64,000 nucleotides of DNA, from contig CANRHU010000002.1 of the NCBI GenBank assembly GCA_947630485.1, positions 41,398 to 105,397 of the forward strand, given 5' to 3'. Each line of letters opens with the position of its first letter. The stretch's first letter is position 1. This DNA comes from an uncultured Lachnospiraceae bacterium (GTDB lineage Bacteria; Bacillota; Clostridia; Lachnospirales; Lachnospiraceae). Made by a program: the position numbers and the translations under genes. Below, in pieces: positions 7,720 through 15,146 of this stretch. A model generated the notes under the pieces. That model searched no databases. It worked only from the letters and a program-made list of their open reading frames with translations, and was not told the origin of the DNA.

Positions 7720-8049
7720 TTATTTTCCGGCGTTCTTGCTGGTCTCAACGCTGGCTTCGACAGTCTCCCGGCTTCTCTCCACGCTTGCCCTTCCGATATC
7801 CGAACCGGACTGAGCGGCAGTCCGTTTTTCCGCCGTCTCTTTTGTCTTGGTTTCGCGCTGTTTTTGTTCCTCCGCGAGACGTTTTTTCGCGTCCTCCACG
7901 GTTTCGTCCTCGTGGGTCAGAAACTTATCCACGAATCCGTCCTCGACTTTCTTATATGCACCTACGACGCCGTCCTCAATTTTCTTGTACCCGCCGACAA
8001 CCGCGTCGGCAATTTTTTCGTTTGCTTTTACGAGCTTTGACTTAGCCAT
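7720..8049 (-). CDS. Small charged conserved protein with YKKIEDG repeats
   Basis: A 109-residue soluble protein of unknown function. The N-terminal half has three related motifs (VVGGYKKIEDG, VVGAYKKVEDG, FVDKFLTHEDE). The second half is a Lys/Glu/Thr-rich predicted helix (VEDAKKRLAEEQKQRETKTKETAEK). Proteins of this layout are widespread in clostridia. The ATG has AGGAGG upstream. It follows the four-helix membrane protein gene by 22 bases, so the two probably form a unit. A role at the membrane is inference. The terminator at 7676-7706 closes the transcript. Confidence 0.7.
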   Translation of the reverse strand: MAKSKLVKANEKIADAVVGGYKKIEDGVVGAYKKVEDGFVDKFLTHEDETVEDAKKRLAEEQKQRETKTKETAEKRTAAQSGSDIGRASVERSRETVEASVETSKNAGK

Positions 8050-8071
8050 GATAAAATCCTCCTGTACCTCC

Positions 8072-8440
8072 TTATTTCAGTCCTTTGATTACGGGGATCA
8101 GGCAGAGCAGCAGGACGATCCCGACGATTCCGACGACGATGCCCCAGACGAGCATATCCCACACCATAACCATGCACATTCCCACGCCGAGAACGACTGC
8201 GCCGAGGATGCCGAGAAGCGTTGTCCCGATGGCCTTGCCGTTAAGGACGATCATGGGCTTTCCGTCCATCTTCCTGCGGACAAGCGCCATGACCAGCAGG
8301 ATCACTAGGCCGACTGCGCCGATCACAATGCCAGGCTTCAGCGCGTTCCACTCCGGGAGAAGTCCCATGCACATACCGAGGGCAAAGAGAAGTCCGCCCA
8401 CCACGCTTAGGATCAGGGTTACAAAGTTTTTCTTTTTCAT
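8072..8440 (-). CDS. Small four-helix membrane protein
   Basis: A 122-residue protein with four hydrophobic segments near residues 7-27, 35-55, 73-93 and 97-117. Each half contains a related GxxLFALGMCMGLLP or GAVVLGVGMCMVMVW stretch, which suggests an internal duplication of a two-helix unit. The ATG is preceded by GGAGGT. It is the first gene of the pair with the 109-residue charged protein. The family is conserved in Firmicutes but I know no function for it. Confidence 0.7.
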   Translation of the reverse strand: MKKKNFVTLILSVVGGLLFALGMCMGLLPEWNALKPGIVIGAVGLVILLVMALVRRKMDGKPMIVLNGKAIGTTLLGILGAVVLGVGMCMVMVWDMLVWGIVVGIVGIVLLLCLIPVIKGLK

Positions 8441-8614
8441 TGAAATGCACCTCCAGTTTTCTTCAGTGATCGCTCACTTGTTGACTGTATTGTACTTCCT
8501 GATTGTTTGAGATTTTTTTGAGTTTTGTTTGAGAAATATTAAAATGTCGCCGATTACCGATTTTTTCATTTGTTTGCTTTTTTTGCGCTCTTTTTTCCGT
8601 ATTTGGTAAATCCA

Positions 8615-8720
8615 TGTCGAAATTCCGCCTTCCGCGGGAGATTTTTCCGATTCCGGACGAGAAAAAAACAGGTTTTGTCCCCTCCGTTTGACAAAATCCG
8701 AAGGAGAAAATGCATATAAT
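8615..8720 (+). promoter_or_regulatory. Spo0A-type promoter of the spoIIG operon
   Basis: A perfect 0A box TGTCGAA lies at 8615-8621. TTGACA (8688-8693) and TATAAT (8715-8720) are separated by 21 bases, too many for ordinary sigma-A promoters. The Bacillus subtilis spoIIG promoter has the same odd long spacer (about 22) and depends on Spo0A-P with sigma-A. TTTGACAAA over the -35 box reads as TTTGTCAAA on the other strand, one mismatch from a 0A box, again as in Bacillus. The predicted start near 8727 supports a start codon at 8748. Confidence 0.7.
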
Positions 8721-8747
8721 GGACGTTGTGAGACAGGGGGCCATGGT

Positions 8748-9623
8748 TTGCGGTATGAACTGTACATAGATGTCCTATTTTTCGTGAACTTCACAATGAA
8801 CCTCATACTGCTGCGTCTTCTCGCGGGAATCGCGAAGCGCCGGGCCGGCTGGGGGAGGCTTCTCGCGGGCGCGGCGGCCGGAGCGGCGGGAGCCTGCGCG
8901 GCCGTATGCCGCGGATGGTATATGGCCGGATTTCTGGCGCTGCCCGCGGTGATGGTGCGGATCGCTTTCAGGCCCGGGGATATCCGGGAGTTTCTGAAGG
9001 AGACGCTGTGCTTTCTGTTTGCGGCGGTCTTTTTAGGCGGCGCGATGGAGTTTCTGTATGAGCACACGCGGTTCGGAGTCTTTTTGGAGCTTGCGCTGCG
9101 GCAGGACGCGCCGGGACTTCGCCTGCTCGGATGGGGATTTCTGGCGGGAGGCGGCGTATTTCTTTTCCGTGCATTGTGGACGACGGCGGAGGAAACCGGG
9201 AAGGAGCGGGAGGCCCTCTGTCAGGTGACGCTTCGGACAGGCGTAAAAACGGTTTCTGTGACCGCATACCGGGATACGGGCAACTGTCTCACCGAACCGG
9301 AAAGCGGCCAGCCGGTCAGCGTCGTGACCGCGGAGGTGTGGCGCAGGCTTCTGACGGAAGCGGACGATGGGCGGCAGATTCGCCGGATACCGTTTCGCAC
9401 CGTCGCAAACCCGCTCGGCGTCATGGAAGCGGCGCAGATTGACGCCATGGAGATTTGCGGGGAGACGAAACGGAAGGCCGGCTGTAAAGCTTTGGCGGCG
9501 GAAGGGAAGGCAAAAGCTGCGGCGCCTGGACGGCAGACCGTTTGCCGGCCGTGGATTGCGAGGGCGCCGTTTGCGGTCTCCGCGGACGGAAGCTACGAGA
9601 TGCTGCTTCACAGGGATCTGTAA
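8748..9623 (+). CDS. spoIIGA: Sigma-E processing peptidase SpoIIGA
   Basis: A 291-residue protein. The N-terminal half is a membrane domain of about five segments, starting with the family-typical YELYIDVLFFVNFTMNLILL. The C-terminal half is the aspartic-protease-like domain, with TAYRDTGNCLTEPESGQPV carrying the catalytic Asp of the DTGN motif. It cleaves the pro-peptide from pro-sigma-E at the sporulation septum after a forespore signal. The TTG at 8748 is chosen because it lies just past the predicted transcript start and has GGGGG about 8 bases upstream; the earlier TTG at 8688 is itself the -35 box. The sigE gene follows by 33 bases. Confidence 0.9.
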   Translation: MRYELYIDVLFFVNFTMNLILLRLLAGIAKRRAGWGRLLAGAAAGAAGACAAVCRGWYMAGFLALPAVMVRIAFRPGDIREFLKETLCFLFAAVFLGGAMEFLYEHTRFGVFLELALRQDAPGLRLLGWGFLAGGGVFLFRALWTTAEETGKEREALCQVTLRTGVKTVSVTAYRDTGNCLTEPESGQPVSVVTAEVWRRLLTEADDGRQIRRIPFRTVANPLGVMEAAQIDAMEICGETKRKAGCKALAAEGKAKAAAPGRQTVCRPWIARAPFAVSADGSYEMLLHRDL

Positions 9624-9656
9624 AAATCATATGCGGACAAAAAGGAGGAATTACCG

Positions 9657-10397
9657 ATGGTGGTCAAGGTATCGATACCGAACCGTTTTCATTTTAAAGC
9701 GGTTCCCAGCTTTAAGACAATGCTGTTTCCGAAAGAGGGAGAGATTCATTATATCGGCGGGGCGGACATCCTGCCGTCCCCGCTCGGCAGCGAGGAAGAG
9801 AGCAGGATGATTCAGATGCTTGGAACGGAGGCGGATAAGGAGGCGCGCCAGGCGCTCATTGAGCACAACCTGCGGCTGGTGGTTTATATCGCCAAGAAGT
9901 TCGACAACACCAGCGTGGGCGTGGAGGATCTGATCTCCATCGGCACCATCGGTCTGATCAAGGCAATCAACACATTTAATAAGGAGAAAAATATCAAGCT
10001 GGCGACCTATGCTTCCCGCTGCATTGAAAACGAGATTCTTATGTATCTGCGGCGCAACAGCAAGACGCGGATGGAGGTGTCCATCGACGAGCCGCTCAAC
10101 GTGGACTGGGACGGCAACGAACTGCTTTTATCGGACATCTTGGGGACCGACGAGGACGTGATCTACCGGAATCTGGAACAGGAGACGGAGCGGGATCTTC
10201 TGAACATGGCGATCAGCCGCCTAAGCCCCCGCGAGCGGAAGATCGTGGAGCTGCGCTACGGCCTGACCGCCGCAGACGGCGAGGAGATGACGCAGAAGGA
10301 GGTAGCGGACCTTCTGGGAATTTCCCAGTCCTACATATCCAGGCTGGAAAAGAAAATTATGAAGCGGCTCCGGAGGGAAATCGTGCGCTTCGAATAG
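9657..10397 (+). CDS. sigE: Mother-cell sporulation sigma factor E (pro-form)
   Basis: A 246-residue sigma-70 family factor. Residues 1-30 are the pro-sequence (ending in [12 protein letters not shown]), which keeps it membrane-bound and inactive until SpoIIGA cleaves it. Region 2 shows [27 protein letters not shown] and [20 protein letters not shown]. Region 4 shows [15 protein letters not shown] and [19 protein letters not shown]. It directs early mother-cell gene expression after asymmetric division. In many clostridia sigG follows directly; here the next gene is an MFS transporter. Confidence 0.97.
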   Translation: MVVKVSIPNRFHFKAVPSFKTMLFPKEGEIHYIGGADILPSPLGSEEESRMIQMLGTEADKEARQALIEHNLRLVVYIAKKFDNTSVGVEDLISIGTIGLIKAINTFNKEKNIKLATYASRCIENEILMYLRRNSKTRMEVSIDEPLNVDWDGNELLLSDILGTDEDVIYRNLEQETERDLLNMAISRLSPRERKIVELRYGLTAADGEEMTQKEVADLLGISQSYISRLEKKIMKRLRREIVRFE

Positions 10398-10431
10398 CCG
10401 GCCCCGGCAGAATTTTCGCCGGCAGATTTTT
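10397..10431 (+). terminator. Probable terminator of spoIIGA-sigE
   Basis: GCCGGC at 10397-10402 and again at 10418-10423 can pair as a 6-bp GC stem, followed within a few bases by five T residues. It overlaps the last base of the sigE stop codon. Confidence 0.4.
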
Positions 10432-10442
10432 GCGAAAAAAGC

Positions 10443-10470
10443 TAGACAAACAGGCGGATGCTGGTATAAT
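10443..10470 (+). promoter_or_regulatory. Candidate promoter upstream of the MFS gene
   Basis: TAGACA (10443-10448) and TATAAT (10465-10470) have a 16-base spacer. A GC-rich leader of about 130 bases follows, with repeated GCCGGCG-type words that may fold. Confidence 0.5.
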
Positions 10471-10604
10471 CTCGGTAGAGATCTATGCCGGCGTCCGGGG
10501 CGGGGCCTAAGCCGGCGCGAAGGCAGATCGCGCCGGCGCCGCGCTTGCATTACGCCGGAAACGGAATATGATAAAGAGAACGAAGATACCAGTGAGGATA
10601 GAGC

Positions 10605-11807
10605 ATGGAGAAACAGCCGCTGAGTTATCAGCATACCATATGGGCCAGCTATCTGGGCTACGTGACGCAGGCGATCGTCAATAACCTGTCGCCGCTTTTA
10701 TTTCTGACTTTTCAGTCGCAGTATGGAATTTCCTTAGACAGGATCACATTTCTGATCACGCTTAATTTCGGGATTCAGCTGACGGTGGATCTGGCGTCGG
10801 CAGTGCTGATCGATAAGATCGGATACCGGACGGGAGTGACAGCCGCGCATATCTGCGCCGCGCTGGGACTGGCCGGTATGGCTGTGCTGCCCGTAATTAC
10901 CGGGCGGCTGTTCGGGAGCGCTTATGGGGGACTTCTGGTCTGCGTGGTGTTCTATGCGCTGGGCGGCGGCTTAATCGAGGTGCTCATAAGCCCGATTGTG
11001 GAGGCGTGCCCGACGGAGGGCAAGGCGGCGGCCATGAGCCTTCTGCATTCCTTCTACTGCTGGGGACAGATGGCCGTGGTGCTTCTGTCCACGGTGTTTT
11101 TTGCCGCGGCGGGAATGGAGAGATGGCGGATTCTCTGTGCTTTGTGGGCTTTGCTTCCGGCCTGCAACGCATTGTATTTTCGGAAGGTGCCCATAAGGAC
11201 GCTGGAGGAGGAGCATGAAACCATGCCGATTTCGCGGCTGCTCTGCCAGAAAATGTTCTGGGTCTTCTGCGTGCTGATGCTGTGCGCGGGCGCGTCGGAG
11301 CTGGCCATGAGCCAGTGGGCGTCCGCCTTCGCGGAAGCCGGGCTGCATGTGAACAAGGCGCTGGGCGATCTGGCCGGCCCCTGCATGTTTGCGGCGCTTA
11401 TGGGCACGGCCCGGGTGCTGCACGCGAAGCTGGCGGACCGGGTTCCGCTGATGCGGTTCATGATCGGCTGCGGACTTCTGTGCATTGCGAGCTATCTGCT
11501 GGCGGTATATGCGCCGGCGCCTATGATCGGTCTGGCGGGCTGCGGCATCTGCGGATTCTCTGTCGGCGTTATGTGGCCGGGGACGTTCAGCCTGGCGACG
11601 GAGGCGCTTCGGGGCGGCGGTACGGCCATGTTCGCGCTCCTGTCCCTGGCCGGCGACATGGGCTGTTCGTTGGGCCCGACCGTGGTGGGCATGGCGTCGG
11701 TGGAATCGGGGGATTTAAAGAGCGGGCTTATGATGGCGATTCTGTTCCCGATCCTTCTCTGCCTCGGAATGCTTCTGTGGAAGAGGCTGAAGGCCGAGGA
11801 AGGATAG
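10605..11807 (+). CDS. Major facilitator superfamily transporter
   Basis: A 400-residue permease with about twelve hydrophobic segments in two six-helix halves and a polar central loop near residues 190-205 (RTLEEEHETMPISRLLCQ). The family loop between helices 2 and 3 is present as SAVLIDKIGYRTGV. The C-terminal half has ARVLHAKLADRVPLMRF. It resembles fucose/sugar-type and drug-type MFS members, but the substrate cannot be assigned. The MerR-methyltransferase gene starts 42 bases after its stop, so the two are probably co-transcribed. A MerR-type regulator next to an efflux pump often answers to the exported compound. Confidence 0.85.
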   Translation: MEKQPLSYQHTIWASYLGYVTQAIVNNLSPLLFLTFQSQYGISLDRITFLITLNFGIQLTVDLASAVLIDKIGYRTGVTAAHICAALGLAGMAVLPVITGRLFGSAYGGLLVCVVFYALGGGLIEVLISPIVEACPTEGKAAAMSLLHSFYCWGQMAVVLLSTVFFAAAGMERWRILCALWALLPACNALYFRKVPIRTLEEEHETMPISRLLCQKMFWVFCVLMLCAGASELAMSQWASAFAEAGLHVNKALGDLAGPCMFAALMGTARVLHAKLADRVPLMRFMIGCGLLCIASYLLAVYAPAPMIGLAGCGICGFSVGVMWPGTFSLATEALRGGGTAMFALLSLAGDMGCSLGPTVVGMASVESGDLKSGLMMAILFPILLCLGMLLWKRLKAEEG

Positions 11808-11849
11808 GGATGAGGCAGGCCAGGGAAAACAGCGGAAGAGGGTGAGCGT

Positions 11850-13124
11850 ATGCAGAACGGCTACTACACGTCCGGCGAATTCGCAAGGAAAGCGAATGTA
11901 ACGATCCGGACGATCCGGTTTTATGATAAACAAGGCATCTTAAAGCCAAGCAAAGTAGGCGAGAACGGCTATCGGCTGTACAGCGACGAGGATTTCGGAC
12001 GGCTGCAGCGGATACTTTCCCTGCGTTATCTGGGCTTCTCGCTGGATGAGATCATGGCTATGCCGATGGGAGACGACGCGGAGGACGTAACGCGTTCCCT
12101 GGCGATGCAGAAGGATCTGATCCGCAAGCGCATACGTCACCTGGAGAGCATGAATCAGGCGCTAGAGGATACGGAGCGTATGGTGGGCGGGTCCCGTCAG
12201 GTGGACTGGAGCCGGATTCTGCATTTGATCCATCTCACGAATATGGAGCACGCGGTGGTGGAGCAGTACAAATCCGCTGTCAATATTGATGTGCGGATCG
12301 GCCTTCACCGGAGGTTCTCCCATAATCCGGTCAGCTGGTTTGCCTGGCTGGCGTCGCAGATCGACTTTGAAGCGTCGAAGGACATCCTGGAGTTGGGCTG
12401 CGGCAACGGGGAACTGTGGCAGCATGTGGAGCCGAAGCTCATTGCCTCGCGGCGTATCGACGTGACCGATGTGTCGGAGGGCATGGTGGAGGACGCGGCG
12501 GCGCGGCTCGGGGCGCTTTTGCCGGAGGTGCTGCGGCCCGGGCTGGCTGGGGCGGCAGGGCGTATTTCCGCGGAGACAGCCGCGGGGAAGGAAAACGGCG
12601 CTGCGGGACTGCGTTTCCGCGTGGAGGACTGCCAGAAGCTGTCCTACGACGACGCTTCTTTCGACGCGGTGATTGCCAACCATGTTTTGTTCTATGTAAA
12701 GGATATCCCCCAGGCGCTGCGCGAGGTGCGTCGGGTGCTGCGCCCGGGCGGTGTATTCTACTGCAGCACTTACGGAAGCAGACACATGAAGGAAATCACG
12801 TCTCTGGTGCAGGAATTCGATCCCCGGATCACGCTTTCCGACGTGGCCCTCTATGAGCTGTTCGGCCTGGAGAACGGCCGCGCCATGCTTGAGGAGAGCT
12901 TTAGCCAAGTGGAGCAGCGCCTGTACGACGATTATCTGCTGGTGGATGAGGCGGAACCGCTTCTTGATTACATCTTGTCCTGTCATGGAAATCAGGGAGA
13001 GTATCTAAACCAGAGGAAAGACGAGTTCCGAAGATTTCTGCAGAAAAAGATCGAGGAGAAAGGCGGCATCCGCATCACGAAGATGGCGGGTATGTTTGTC
13101 TGCCGATTCTCGGAAATTGATTGA
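11850..13124 (+). CDS. MerR-family regulator fused to SAM-dependent methyltransferase
   Basis: A 424-residue fusion. Residues 5-75 are a MerR winged helix (YTSGEFARKANVTIRTIRFY, then GYRLYSDEDFGRLQRI), followed by a helical dimerisation stretch to about 110. Residues 170-330 are a class I methyltransferase with SAM motif I ILELGCGNGELW, the acidic IDVTDVS strand and the motif-III-like VLRPGGVFYCSTYG. MerR proteins usually carry a small-molecule sensor in the C-terminal position; here the sensor is an enzyme domain that could bind SAM or a methyl-accepting ligand. It follows the MFS gene closely. ATG 11850 has GAGGGTGAG upstream. No frameshift or stop breaks the junction. Confidence 0.88.
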   Translation: MQNGYYTSGEFARKANVTIRTIRFYDKQGILKPSKVGENGYRLYSDEDFGRLQRILSLRYLGFSLDEIMAMPMGDDAEDVTRSLAMQKDLIRKRIRHLESMNQALEDTERMVGGSRQVDWSRILHLIHLTNMEHAVVEQYKSAVNIDVRIGLHRRFSHNPVSWFAWLASQIDFEASKDILELGCGNGELWQHVEPKLIASRRIDVTDVSEGMVEDAAARLGALLPEVLRPGLAGAAGRISAETAAGKENGAAGLRFRVEDCQKLSYDDASFDAVIANHVLFYVKDIPQALREVRRVLRPGGVFYCSTYGSRHMKEITSLVQEFDPRITLSDVALYELFGLENGRAMLEESFSQVEQRLYDDYLLVDEAEPLLDYILSCHGNQGEYLNQRKDEFRRFLQKKIEEKGGIRITKMAGMFVCRFSEID

Positions 13125-13127
13125 GGT

Positions 13128-13243
13128 GAGTTCAATATCGACAACGGCTGTGTGGAGATTTGCTTTTCCAATGGGTCAATGCTTGCCATCGACTATGTTG
13201 CTATTACCAGCTTTCATTGGAATAGTGTCCTTTTGCTATTATA
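13128..13243 (+). pseudogene. Relic of a small conserved protein (DUF6061-like)
   Basis: Just after the fusion gene, in another frame, the sequence encodes EFNIDNGCVEICFSNGSMLA and a few more residues, then degenerates into unrelated AT-rich codons before a stop. This resembles the beginning of small clostridial proteins of the DUF6061 type. No start codon or ribosome binding site remains. The match is from memory and only over about 30 residues. Confidence 0.35.
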
Positions 13244-13328
13244 AGAACAATTTCTCACAATTACTTGTAGAGCAGGACTACAAGACCTGTTCCTTCAATA
13301 AGTAAGTACGGGAAGGCTTATCTTAAAT

Positions 13329-13529
13329 CTGTTTCTTATGCAAAACGGCTATCCACCAATCAATGTGAAATTTGCGGATCGAAAGCGATACTATGACGCA
13401 TTTGACAGCTATTACAGAGACAGCGACGCAAGTGCAATGGTGAAGATGGTAGCAGAATATATTGATGAGTGCTTAATCAAGTATCTATCATTCCATCAAA
13501 CGGACGAGAAAGAGGAAAATACAAAATGA
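13329..13529 (+). pseudogene. C-terminal relic of a Fic-family protein
   Basis: About 65 codons encode LFLMQNGYPPINVKFADRKR, then YYDAFDSYYRDSDASAMVKMVAEYI and a charged tail ending in EEENTK. NGYPPINVKF followed by YYDAFDSYY is the typical end of Fic (filamentation induced by cAMP) proteins. The catalytic HxFxDGNGR region and the rest of the N-terminus are missing, and no ribosome binding site precedes the ATG at 13338. It is therefore a gene remnant in the AT-rich scar. Confidence 0.6.
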
Positions 13530-13765
13530 GAATTAAAACAATTCACATCGTTAATTACTTAAATTTTACACCAAAATCGGTCAGGATTCCTTATTTTTTG
13601 AGATTTTTTCAAAGATGTTCTATAAGTAATGTATTGTCGGTGGACAGAACTGCGGAAACTCAAGTGAGAAAGGGATATACAATCAGAAAACAGTAAGATA
13701 TCATCTGAGTATGAGAAACCAGAGCGCATAAAGGCGGCCTACCCTCCATTGTTCGGAGGGGCTAA

Positions 13766-13789
13766 CCCTCCAGACGAAAGAAAGGAGGG
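13766..13789 (+). promoter_or_regulatory. Hairpin hiding the toxin ribosome binding site
   Basis: CCCTCC (13766-13771) can pair with GGAGGG (13784-13789), which contains the toxin ribosome binding site. A second ACCCTCC/GGAGGGG hairpin lies at 13741-13761. Such sequestration is common in type I toxin messages. Confidence 0.5.
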
Positions 13790-13796
13790 CGTGCCA

Positions 13797-13886
13797 ATGA
13801 TTACATATTCTGATTTGCTTCAGATGGGTATATTCATTGTAGCCCTGATAGGTCTTTTTTATCAGATCTTCAGGGGAAAGAAATAG
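13797..13886 (+). CDS. Putative holin-like type I toxin, 29 residues
   Basis: The peptide starts MITYSDLLQMGIFIVALIGL and ends FRGKK. It has one hydrophobic segment with a short charged tail, the layout of the holin-like toxin family related to TxpA and BsrG. AAGGAGG lies 8 bases before the ATG but can be masked by an upstream CCCTCC. An inverted repeat just after the stop (GCCGCCACTA with TAGTGACGGCGGC) can form the message 3' hairpin. A promoter on the opposite strand (13985-14013) points back into the gene, as expected for an antisense antitoxin RNA. These peptides insert in the membrane when unopposed. Confidence 0.75.
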   Translation: MITYSDLLQMGIFIVALIGLFYQIFRGKK

Positions 13887-13984
13887 CCGCCACTACTGCC
13901 AATAGTGACGGCGGCCCAGCATGGGCATGATACGCTAATCTGTTGGGGGTAGGCCGTGTGTCTCTGGCTTTCCCTTACACATCA

Positions 13985-14013
13985 AATATAACATATCCGA
14001 AGGCGTGATGCAA
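13985..14013 (-). promoter_or_regulatory. Candidate promoter of the antisense antitoxin RNA
   Basis: Read on the minus strand, TTGCAT (14013-14008) and TATATT (13990-13985) have a 17-base spacer. The RNA would start near 13978 and run antisense to the 3' hairpin and body of the toxin gene. Its 3' end is not obvious. Confidence 0.55.
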
Positions 14014-14041
14014 GTAATTTTCGTGAAATATGAAAAAACAC

Positions 14042-14072
14042 TTGACAGTGACGTAACGTAACCCTTTATAAT
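14042..14072 (+). promoter_or_regulatory. MerR-type promoter with 19-bp spacer ahead of rfbA
   Basis: TTGACA (14042-14047) and TATAAT (14067-14072) are consensus boxes but sit 19 bases apart. The spacer is filled by the dyad TGACGT-A-ACGTAA (14049-14061). Long spacers with a central dyad are the mark of promoters untwisted by MerR-family activators. A MerR fusion is encoded 1 kb upstream. The rfbA start lies about 86 bases downstream of the predicted transcript start. Confidence 0.6.
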
Positions 14073-14164
14073 GTGTCCAGACGGTACATTTTACAAATGG
14101 ACGCAGGATAAAGGGTTTTGCTTTAACTAGGGCAGAACCGTTGAAAGAAAAGGAGAGCGCAGTC

Positions 14165-15055
14165 ATGAAAGGAATTATACTGGCCGGAGGTTCCGGCACC
14201 AGGCTTTATCCGCTGACGATGGTCACATCCAAGCAGCTGCTTCCGATCTACGATAAACCGATGATTTATTATCCGCTGTCGGTGCTGATGAGCGCCGGTA
14301 TCCGGGATATCCTGATTATTTCCACGCCGGACGACACGCCGCGTTTTGAACATCTCTTAGGCGACGGCCACCAGTTCGGCATTCATCTGTCCTACGCGGT
14401 ACAGCCGTCGCCGGACGGGCTGGCCCAGGCGTTTATCATCGGCGCGGATTTCATTGGCGACGACCATGTGGCCATGATCCTGGGAGACAATATTTTCGCG
14501 GGTCACGGGCTCAAGAAACGTCTTTTAAAGGCGGCCAACAAGCAGCATGGCGCCACCGTGTTTGGTTACTATGTGGACGATCCGGAGCGCTTCGGTATCG
14601 TGGAGTTTGATTCCGACGGGCGCGCCATTTCCATTGAGGAAAAGCCGAAGAATCCCAAATCCAACTACTGCGTGACCGGGCTTTATTTCTATGACAACCG
14701 GGTCGTGGAGTACGCGAAGAATTTAAAGCCGTCGGCCAGAGGGGAGCTGGAGATCACGGATCTGAACCGGATTTATCTGGAGGAAGGCCATCTGGAGGTG
14801 GAGCTTCTGGGTCAGGGCTTTACGTGGCTGGATACCGGGACCCACGAGTCCCTGGTGGACGCGACGAATTTTGTCCGCACGATGGAATCCCACCAGCACC
14901 GCAAGATCGGCTGCCTGGAGGAGATCGCGTATCTGAACCACTGGATTACCCGGGATCAGCTTATGGAGAATATCGAGCCGCTTAAGAAGAACCAGTACGG
15001 GCAGTATCTGATGGATGTGCTGGCTGGGAAATTTATTGATAAAGAATTTAAATGA
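14165..15055 (+). CDS. rfbA: Glucose-1-phosphate thymidylyltransferase
   Basis: A 296-residue nucleotidyltransferase making dTDP-glucose from dTTP and glucose-1-phosphate. [18 protein letters not shown] is the nucleotide-binding start, and [17 protein letters not shown] follows. ILGDNIF carries the metal-binding Asp, and [20 protein letters not shown] and [11 protein letters not shown] are typical of the RmlA family. The ATG at 14165 has AGGAGA upstream. It is first in the dTDP-rhamnose operon, 91 bases before rfbB. The pathway supplies rhamnose for wall polysaccharides or glycoproteins. Confidence 0.97.
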   Translation: MKGIILAGGSGTRLYPLTMVTSKQLLPIYDKPMIYYPLSVLMSAGIRDILIISTPDDTPRFEHLLGDGHQFGIHLSYAVQPSPDGLAQAFIIGADFIGDDHVAMILGDNIFAGHGLKKRLLKAANKQHGATVFGYYVDDPERFGIVEFDSDGRAISIEEKPKNPKSNYCVTGLYFYDNRVVEYAKNLKPSARGELEITDLNRIYLEEGHLEVELLGQGFTWLDTGTHESLVDATNFVRTMESHQHRKIGCLEEIAYLNHWITRDQLMENIEPLKKNQYGQYLMDVLAGKFIDKEFK

Positions 15056-15146
15056 GCCGGCGAAATGCGCGGGCTGAACCGGCGCAGAAAGCGGAATATA
15101 CCGGCAGTAGGAAAACGCAGGAAACAGAAAGAGAGGATTATCAGCT

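Noticed and set aside
8688..8747. Upstream TTG start for spoIIGA
   Set aside because: This TTG is the -35 box of the promoter, and the added 20 residues lie before the predicted transcript start and do not match the family N-terminus.
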